A stretch of DNA of 64,000 nucleotides, taken from contig NZ_LDJG01000023.1 of NCBI RefSeq assembly GCF_001431425.1, positions 1 to 64,000 of the forward strand. The letters run 5' to 3'. Under the pieces are notes generated by a model. It did not search any database. It was not told where the DNA came from and worked only from the letters and a program-made list of their open reading frames with translations. Positions 58,677 through 64,000 of this stretch are shown in pieces. The position numbers and the translations under genes were made by a program. Each line of letters starts with the position of its first letter. Position 1 is the stretch's first letter. Source of the DNA: Stenotrophomonas nitritireducens. Its GTDB lineage: Bacteria; Pseudomonadota; Gammaproteobacteria; Xanthomonadales; Xanthomonadaceae.

Positions 58677-61600
58677 TCAGTCGATGATCTGCCCCGGCAG
58701 TTCGCGCGGCGCGTCGGCCGCGCCGGACACGGCCTGCAGGAGCTGCGGCGAGGCGTCGATGCGCAGGTAGACGCGGGCCTGGCGGAAGCCGGCGGCGACC
58801 AGCCGGGGCTGCAGTTCCTGCCATTGCCCGGGGCTGTAGGAACTGCGGAAATCGGCCATGCCGAAGGCGTGGCTGCCACCGGCGAAATCCTGCAGCAGGC
58901 GCGCCATGCCGTCCTTGCCGCGATACAGCAGCACCAGCCGCGGGCTGTCGCCGACGACCGGTGCGGGTGTCGGCGGCGCGGCAGTTGCAGGCGTCTCGGC
59001 GGCAGCGGGGATCGCGTCGGGCAGCGTCGGCAGCGGCGGCAGGGCGATGCGGATGCGCGCCTCGGCGCAGGTCTGCGCCGACCATTGCGGCTGCATCTGC
59101 GCATCGCTGAGCGATTCGCCGCGGCTGCCGATGCTGCTGGTCTGCCCGCCGCAGGCCAGTTCGAAGACGGTGCCCTGCGCCCCTTCCTCCAGGGGCGACA
59201 GGTCCGATGGACTGTCCAGGGTGAAGGTGCCGGCCGGCACCGGCGCGTCGCTGGGCGGGCCGGCCTGGCCGGAGGCGATCAGGGCGACGAAGGCCGGAGC
59301 CAGCGGCATCGTCACGCCGGCCACGCTGACCGGGGTGCGCTCGCGTTCGCTGACGAAGGGCTTGAGCCAGTCGCCGACGAAGGCTTCGAGCTTGCCCTGC
59401 GGCCCCAGCAGGGCGCCCTGGCGGGCCTCGGGCGGCAAGGCGGCCAGCGGTTGGAAGACGGTTTCCTGCCAGCGCTGCTGCAGGGTCCTGGCGGCCATCG
59501 ACGCCGTCGCCTGCCACAACAGGCGCGCCGGTCCGCGTGCGATCGCCCAGGCCGTCTGGTCCTGCGGGCTGAAGTTCTCGCCGTGGCCTTCCGGCGGCTT
59601 GTCGGTGGCGGCGAGCAGGCGCGCGTAGTCGTCGGCCGGCGGCTTGTCGCTGTTGCCGTGGCCGGCGAACAGCTCGCTGGCGATATGCCAGGCATCCTGC
59701 CCGGCGCCGGGGCCCTGCAGGCGCAGCCAGGCCTGGGCGAACGCCGGCGCCTGCGGGGCCAGCACCTGCAGCCGGGTGGCGCGCAGCGCCGGCACCCACG
59801 GCGGCGGTTCGATGCGGGTGCGCCACAGGGCGAGACTGTCGCCGATGAAGCCGGACAGGGGCCGCCACGAGGTCAGCCAGCGCGATTTCATCTGCGCCCA
59901 GCACTGGCTCCAGCGCAGGCCCACGGGCAGCGCCAGCGGCAGTCCGTAGACCTGTTCGTCCAGGCGGGCGAAGTACAGGGCATAGGGGTTGTCGTTGCCG
60001 GCGGCGCGCTTGAGCAGATCGTCCTCGCGCCCCTTCCACAGCGCCAGGCCGTCGCCGAAATGCGCCTGCAGGCCGCCCCAGGCGGCGAAGTAGTCGGTGA
60101 AGTACTGCCCGCGCAGCGCGTCTATGCGTTCCCGCGCCACGCCGGCGTCGGGCAGGGTGTCGAGAAAGGGCTCCACCACGTTCTCCCAGGCCGGCCGGGT
60201 GTAGGCCGCCGGTATCGCGGGCAGTGCGGCATCGGTGCCGACCAGGGCGCCGGCGGGCAGCCACCAGTCGGCCAGGGTGAAGCCGCCGCCGCGTGCCTGC
60301 GACCAGCTCTTCAACTGGCCGGGGGCGACGGCCTGCGTCGACTGCATCAGCCGGGCGAGCTGGCCGCGCAGGCGGTCGCGCTCATCGTCCAGCGTCTTTT
60401 TTTTTTGCCAGCGCAGATAGCCCAGGTAGGCGCCGAACAGCGCCATGCCGTTGTCGTGGTCGCGCGCGGTGTCGTGGTCGGCGCTGACGAACGGCGCGAA
60501 CAGGCGCGAGCGCGCGTCGAAGGCGAGGTTCCCGCCGGCCTCGTGCTGCAGGCACCAGCGGCTGGAACCGCGGCAGTGTTCCAGCATGCGCAGGCGCTGG
60601 GCGATGGCCAGCGCGTGTTCCAGGCCGGCGTGGCCCTGTTCGATGTCCTGGCCCAGCATCTGGTCGTAGGGCGCCAGGATCAGGTTGGCGAAATCCTCGG
60701 TGACGCGCTGGCGGAGCGTGCCGATGTCGCGGTCGGCGCGGCGGATGCCGAAACCGAGCAGGGTCTTGTCGGCCGCGGATTCGAGCTGCTCGATGGTGCG
60801 TCCGCAGCTGGCCACCCATTCGATGCGGGCATTGCCCAGCCGGTCTTCCATCTCCCGGCAGGCGCTGTGGGTGCTGGCCAGCAGGCGGGTGTCGTCGCGG
60901 CGCGCGGTGGACAGGCCGTAGGCGAGGTACACGCTGAATCCCAGCAGCGCGGCCACGCCCGCCGAGGCCACCGCCATGCGTCCGGCATTGCCGCGCAGCG
61001 AGCTGCCGGCCAGCGGCTGGTCGCCCGGCAGGAAGCGGGTGAACAGGTCGGCCACGAATGCGCCGCCGGGGTTGGCGCTGTCGGCGCCGCCGGCGAAGTA
61101 GAGCCCGCGCCAGCTGGGCGTGCGCTGGAACGTGTTGTCTTCCAGCAGCAGGGTGACCAGCAGGTTCAGGCCGGAAGAGGCGCGGCGGATGGCGTCGAAG
61201 AACTCGAAGATGCCGCGCCGCTGCGCCGGGGTGGACTGGCCGCGCAGGGCGGTCAGGCCCAGGGCGTGCAGGCGGTCGAGCAGCGGGGTCAGCAGGCCGG
61301 GCAGGGCGTTGGCGTTCGCGCCTGCCGGTTCCAGCACATGGCCCAGCGCCTGGGCGAAGGCCTCGGCGGGCAGGGTGGCGCGCAGTTGCGGATAGCCGCG
61401 CAGGCGTTCCAGCCCGGTGACGGCGATATAGACCGGCACCCGCACCTGCAGGTGTTCCATGGCTTCGTCCACCAGCCGGCGCAGGCGCGTGGCGGTGGAC
61501 TTGAGCGCATCGGCCGGGCCGAGCAGCGACTGGATCGACACCGCCAGCACGATGCCGTTGAGCGGCAGTTGCGCGCGCTCGCCGGCCAGCTGCATCAACG

Positions 61601-62237
61601 CCTGGTACCACAGCCCGCGTTCCAGCCGCGCGCCCGGTTCGCAGACGATGCGCGGATGCATCTGGATGGCGATCAGGTTCTTGAAGAACCACCACTGCCA
61701 CACCGCTCCGGGGTCCGCCGCCGGTGCGGGGAACGGCGAGACGTCGGCGGCCGCGCGCAGCAGGCCGGAGGTGTCGGCGTCGTCGTCGCCGATCACCAGC
61801 ATCCATGGCACCCGGTACAGCGGGTCGCGGCCCTTGTCCATTTCCGGCGAGCGGGCGATGGTGCGCTTGGCCTCGGCGATGGCGGCCTGCATCCGCGCCA
61901 GCGGTTCGCGTTCGTCGTCGGCATTGCCGGGGCCGAGATCGCCGATGCGCTTGCGCGCGCGTCCCTGCAGGGAGAAGCGGCGCCGGCCGGCGGCGAACCA
62001 CCAGATCAGTGCGGCGGCGATCAGGCAGATGCCCAGCAGCTGCCAGAACCGCGCCGGCAGCTGCGGCAGCAGCTGGACCAGCACGAGGGTGCCGCCAACC
62101 AGCACGGCCAGCGCCAGCACGGCCAGCAGCAAGCGCGGCAGCCACGGCTTTTTCGCGCCCGCGGCGGCGCCATCGGCCAGCGGCTTGGCGCGGCGGAACA
62201 GGGCGAGCAGCGGAGCGAGCGGATTGGGCAGGTTCAT
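58677..62237 (-). CDS. tssM: T6SS membrane protein TssM (IcmF), with an A10 tract
   Basis: TssM, an IcmF-type protein, forms the trans-envelope complex with TssL and TssJ. The 1186-residue protein has N-terminal TM helices (LLLAVLALAVLVGGTLVLVQLL and the following one), an IcmF domain, a TM near residue 410, and a long periplasmic part. At the usual Walker A site it reads VIGDDDADTSGLL, without GKS/T, so nucleotide hydrolysis is unlikely; this occurs in several IcmF proteins. The coding strand has ten A in a row (T run at 60397-60406, about residues 610-613, QKKK), rare in such GC-rich DNA. The start at 62237 overlaps the tssL stop (ATGA). Confidence 0.93.
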   Translation of the reverse strand: MNLPNPLAPLLALFRRAKPLADGAAAGAKKPWLPRLLLAVLALAVLVGGTLVLVQLLPQLPARFWQLLGICLIAAALIWWFAAGRRRFSLQGRARKRIGDLGPGNADDEREPLARMQAAIAEAKRTIARSPEMDKGRDPLYRVPWMLVIGDDDADTSGLLRAAADVSPFPAPAADPGAVWQWWFFKNLIAIQMHPRIVCEPGARLERGLWYQALMQLAGERAQLPLNGIVLAVSIQSLLGPADALKSTATRLRRLVDEAMEHLQVRVPVYIAVTGLERLRGYPQLRATLPAEAFAQALGHVLEPAGANANALPGLLTPLLDRLHALGLTALRGQSTPAQRRGIFEFFDAIRRASSGLNLLVTLLLEDNTFQRTPSWRGLYFAGGADSANPGGAFVADLFTRFLPGDQPLAGSSLRGNAGRMAVASAGVAALLGFSVYLAYGLSTARRDDTRLLASTHSACREMEDRLGNARIEWVASCGRTIEQLESAADKTLLGFGIRRADRDIGTLRQRVTEDFANLILAPYDQMLGQDIEQGHAGLEHALAIAQRLRMLEHCRGSSRWCLQHEAGGNLAFDARSRLFAPFVSADHDTARDHDNGMALFGAYLGYLRWQKKKTLDDERDRLRGQLARLMQSTQAVAPGQLKSWSQARGGGFTLADWWLPAGALVGTDAALPAIPAAYTRPAWENVVEPFLDTLPDAGVARERIDALRGQYFTDYFAAWGGLQAHFGDGLALWKGREDDLLKRAAGNDNPYALYFARLDEQVYGLPLALPVGLRWSQCWAQMKSRWLTSWRPLSGFIGDSLALWRTRIEPPPWVPALRATRLQVLAPQAPAFAQAWLRLQGPGAGQDAWHIASELFAGHGNSDKPPADDYARLLAATDKPPEGHGENFSPQDQTAWAIARGPARLLWQATASMAARTLQQRWQETVFQPLAALPPEARQGALLGPQGKLEAFVGDWLKPFVSERERTPVSVAGVTMPLAPAFVALIASGQAGPPSDAPVPAGTFTLDSPSDLSPLEEGAQGTVFELACGGQTSSIGSRGESLSDAQMQPQWSAQTCAEARIRIALPPLPTLPDAIPAAAETPATAAPPTPAPVVGDSPRLVLLYRGKDGMARLLQDFAGGSHAFGMADFRSSYSPGQWQELQPRLVAAGFRQARVYLRIDASPQLLQAVSGAADAPRELPGQIID

Positions 62238-63574
62238 GGCGCGGGCTCCGTCTGCATGAACATGTAGTCGGCGCTCATCGCACGGGCGTCGCCGTGGGCC
62301 TTGAGCATCTGCTCCAGCCGCGGCAGGTAGTCGCGGGCCGGTTCGATCATTTCGGTCGGCGCCTGTTCCGGCGCATACAGCGGCGTGGGCGAGGAAATCA
62401 CCAGGATCAGCTCCTGCCCATAGGGCGCGGACACCTCCCACGCCACCGCGCCGCCGACATCGAACGGGGTGCCGGCGGGCACCAGGCCACGGTCGCCTTC
62501 GCGCGCGTTCGGATACATGTGCGCCACCTGGCCGTTGACGGTGAAGTAGTCCACGTACAGGTAGCCGTCGGCATTGCCCTGCACCAGGCGGGCGGTGACA
62601 TTCTCGCCATCGGTGAAGCGCGCGGTGTGGCCGGTGCTCGGGGTGACCGACAGGCCGCTCTTCAGGTCGTGGTTGCGCGCATACAGCGGCTTGACGATGC
62701 GCGTCACCTCGCAGTGCGGCCAGATACGCAGCTGCACGTCGAAGCCGGCATCGCGCACGCCCTTGACCGCCGCGACCCGCTCCTTGAGCGCGGCCAGGTC
62801 CTCGGCGCGCGAGACATGGCCGGTCACCCGCGTCCGCCCGTCCCCGGCCACCGTCGCCGACAGGTCAGAGCAGGGGAAACCGGCGATCTGCCGGTCGACC
62901 AGCTCCTGCACGGTCGGGCCTTCCACCCTGGGCGCGGCGACCAGCAGATAGCCCAGGTAGAGCAGCGGGATCAGCAGCGCCACTACCAGACCGGCCTTCA
63001 GCAGCAGGCCGTCCCATTGCCGCGGATAGCGGGGGCCGGCAGGCGCCTGGCTGGCGTAGGGCTGCGGCGTGATCCGTTCCTCGCGCAGGGTGTGGATCGG
63101 GGCCGGCGGCACCGGCAGCTGGCGGGCATGCAGTTCCTTCAAGCGGCCCAGTTCGCCGCTGTCGCCGTTCTCGTAGTAGTACTGGCCGACGAAACCCAGC
63201 AGCAGGGTCTGGTAGAAGACCTCGCGCACTTCGTCCTGTTCGGCCTTGAGGTTGGACAGGTGGGTGAAGAACTCGTTGCCGGCGTTGTTGGTGTTGAACA
63301 GGGTGATCTGCAGCGGGGTGATGTGCGCGGTCAGCCAGGCCGGGTTGCGGGCCATGATCTCGTCGAACCAGGCGACCACCGCGAAGCTGGCTTCCTCGAT
63401 CTGTTCCGGGCGCTTGCCGCCGGCGCTGGCCGAACCGCGCGCGCGCTCCAGCAGGTCGCGCGCGTGCTCGATGATCGCCTGCGGCTGCTCGTCGGCGGCA
63501 TTGGCCGCGATCTTCTCCTCCAGCGCCAGGCCGAAGGAGAACAGCGGGGCGAAATGATGGACGAGGCGGGCCAC
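62234..63574 (-). CDS. tssL: T6SS membrane protein TssL fused to BON-like and DUF4384-like domains
   Basis: TssL (DotU/IcmH) binds TssM at the inner membrane. The 446-residue protein has the cytoplasmic DotU domain (about 1-150; EEASFAVVAWFDEIM, LFNTNNAGNEFF, VFYQTLLLGFVGQYY), one TM (about 188-213) and a periplasmic tail. The tail is unlike the usual OmpA-type domain: residues 225-297 resemble a BON domain (TRVTGHVSRAEDLAALKE), and 308-400 resemble DUF4384 (YLYVDYFTVNGQVAHMYPN, GQELILVISSPTPLY). The start is GTG at 63574; no ATG fits. It lies 32 bases after tssK and overlaps tssM by four bases. Confidence 0.88.
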   Translation of the reverse strand: MARLVHHFAPLFSFGLALEEKIAANAADEQPQAIIEHARDLLERARGSASAGGKRPEQIEEASFAVVAWFDEIMARNPAWLTAHITPLQITLFNTNNAGNEFFTHLSNLKAEQDEVREVFYQTLLLGFVGQYYYENGDSGELGRLKELHARQLPVPPAPIHTLREERITPQPYASQAPAGPRYPRQWDGLLLKAGLVVALLIPLLYLGYLLVAAPRVEGPTVQELVDRQIAGFPCSDLSATVAGDGRTRVTGHVSRAEDLAALKERVAAVKGVRDAGFDVQLRIWPHCEVTRIVKPLYARNHDLKSGLSVTPSTGHTARFTDGENVTARLVQGNADGYLYVDYFTVNGQVAHMYPNAREGDRGLVPAGTPFDVGGAVAWEVSAPYGQELILVISSPTPLYAPEQAPTEMIEPARDYLPRLEQMLKAHGDARAMSADYMFMQTEPAP

Positions 63575-63606
63575 GGTTCAGCGCCCCCCGCCTTGCGCGC
63601 GGGTGT

Positions 63607-64000
63607 TCATTCGTCGGCTCCCACCGGGAACAGCTTGATGACGGTGTCTTCCGGCGACAGGTCGGAGAACACCGCCAGGTTGCGCGCGTTCCTGATCATC
63701 TGCCAGAACGGGTGCGTGGTATCGACCTGGAAGTAAGTGGTGTTGGGCGTCTTCTGCGGCAGCTCTTCCGGCGGCACCGGCAGCAGGTCGATCTTCAGGC
63801 CGAACAGTGCGGCCTGCAGCAGGCGCGGCATCTCGTCCATCGAGGCGATCTTGGCGGTGCGCGACAGGCGGGTGAAGAGTTCCTGCCCGCGCACGTCCGA
63901 TTCGATCGTCAGGTAGAAGCGGGTCTTGTCCGACTCGAACAGCGACGCCGGCAGGTCCGCCTTGTAGAAGCGGCCGTCCCAGGCCAGGGTGATGCCGACC
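63607..64000 (-). CDS. tssK: T6SS baseplate protein TssK (partial, 5' end outside the window)
   Basis: TssK links the baseplate to the membrane complex. Only the C-terminal 130 residues lie in the window; the frame stays open to the edge and reads VGITLAWDGRFYKADLPASL at the boundary. The C-terminal motif set (RLLQAALFGLKIDLLPVPPEELP, YFQVDTTHPFWQMIRNARN, VFSDLSPEDTVIKLF) is typical of TssK. The true start and the rest of the T6SS cluster lie to the right of the window. Confidence 0.92.
   Translation of the reverse strand, partial: VGITLAWDGRFYKADLPASLFESDKTRFYLTIESDVRGQELFTRLSRTAKIASMDEMPRLLQAALFGLKIDLLPVPPEELPQKTPNTTYFQVDTTHPFWQMIRNARNLAVFSDLSPEDTVIKLFPVGADE

Noticed and set aside
57571..60264. 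An 897-codon minus-strand frame covering tssA and part of tssM
   Set aside because: Only its last part (from 58656) is the real tssA; the upstream portion is an out-of-frame reading of tssM.
60397..60406. A10 tract as a frameshift that breaks tssM
   Set aside because: The frame before and after the tract is continuous and matches TssM on both sides, so the gene is intact at this tract length.

Overview
The window is chromosomal DNA of a GC-rich gammaproteobacterium, most likely a member of the Xanthomonadaceae (Stenotrophomonas/Pseudoxanthomonas/Luteimonas type). The pointers are the gene order (uvrB, thrS-infC-rpmI-rplT-pheST-ihfA-mlrA-type regulator-tRNA-Pro; pyrG-kdsA-eno-ftsB-ispDF-truD), a GumN/TraB-family protein, and a family of short palindromic repeats that begin with GTAG, as in the SMAG-type REP elements of Stenotrophomonas. 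I cannot fix genus or species from the sequence alone. The left three quarters are largely core genome; the right quarter is accessory.

Left part (1-16.4 kb): tRNA-Asn, a GspH/FimT pseudopilin, uvrB, tRNA-Val, and then the translation block thrS-infC (ATC start codon)-rpmI-rplT-pheS-pheT-ihfA-MerR-type regulator-tRNA-Pro. The thrS leader holds a six-codon ORF with two Thr codons followed by an intrinsic terminator, a possible attenuator. A small low-oxygen island follows: a CcoG-type ferredoxin lacking its usual C-terminal domain, a two-TM protein, a truncated globin and hemN. It carries two FNR/Anr-type boxes whose spacing fits class II activation.

Middle (16.4-40.6 kb): tRNA-Leu, a nucleotide-sugar dehydrogenase, an FMN-binding GltB-like protein, HI0933-type flavoprotein, FKBP lipoprotein, trhO, an LLM oxidoreductase, ExoD, a CNNM/CorC protein, a DUF47-PiT phosphate pair, an S10 peptidase, parE, pyrG, kdsA, eno, ftsB, ispD, ispF and truD. 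GTAG repeats occur as half-elements and inverted dimers between 19.4 and 24.3 kb; two of them supply the stop codon of the adjacent gene. Downstream of parE its last codons are part of a 113-bp tandem repeat.

Right part (40.6-64 kb): a cell-envelope and secretion region. It holds MltA, an OmpA-like protein and an exported histidine-kinase-like protein without the phospho-acceptor His; a DUF4280 (PAAR-like) protein; a three-gene operon of exported TPR-CHAT protease, TpsB transporter and TpsA exoprotein; a divergent hybrid histidine kinase; and a type VI secretion cluster tssK(partial)-tssL-tssM-tssA-tssB-tssC-hcp-tssE. The TssL has a periplasmic tail resembling BON plus DUF4384 instead of an OmpA-type domain, TssM lacks a recognisable Walker A motif and carries an A10 run, and tssF, tssG, tssH and vgrG are not in the window. 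The most unusual systems here are the CHAT-TpsB-TpsA operon and the modified T6SS membrane complex.
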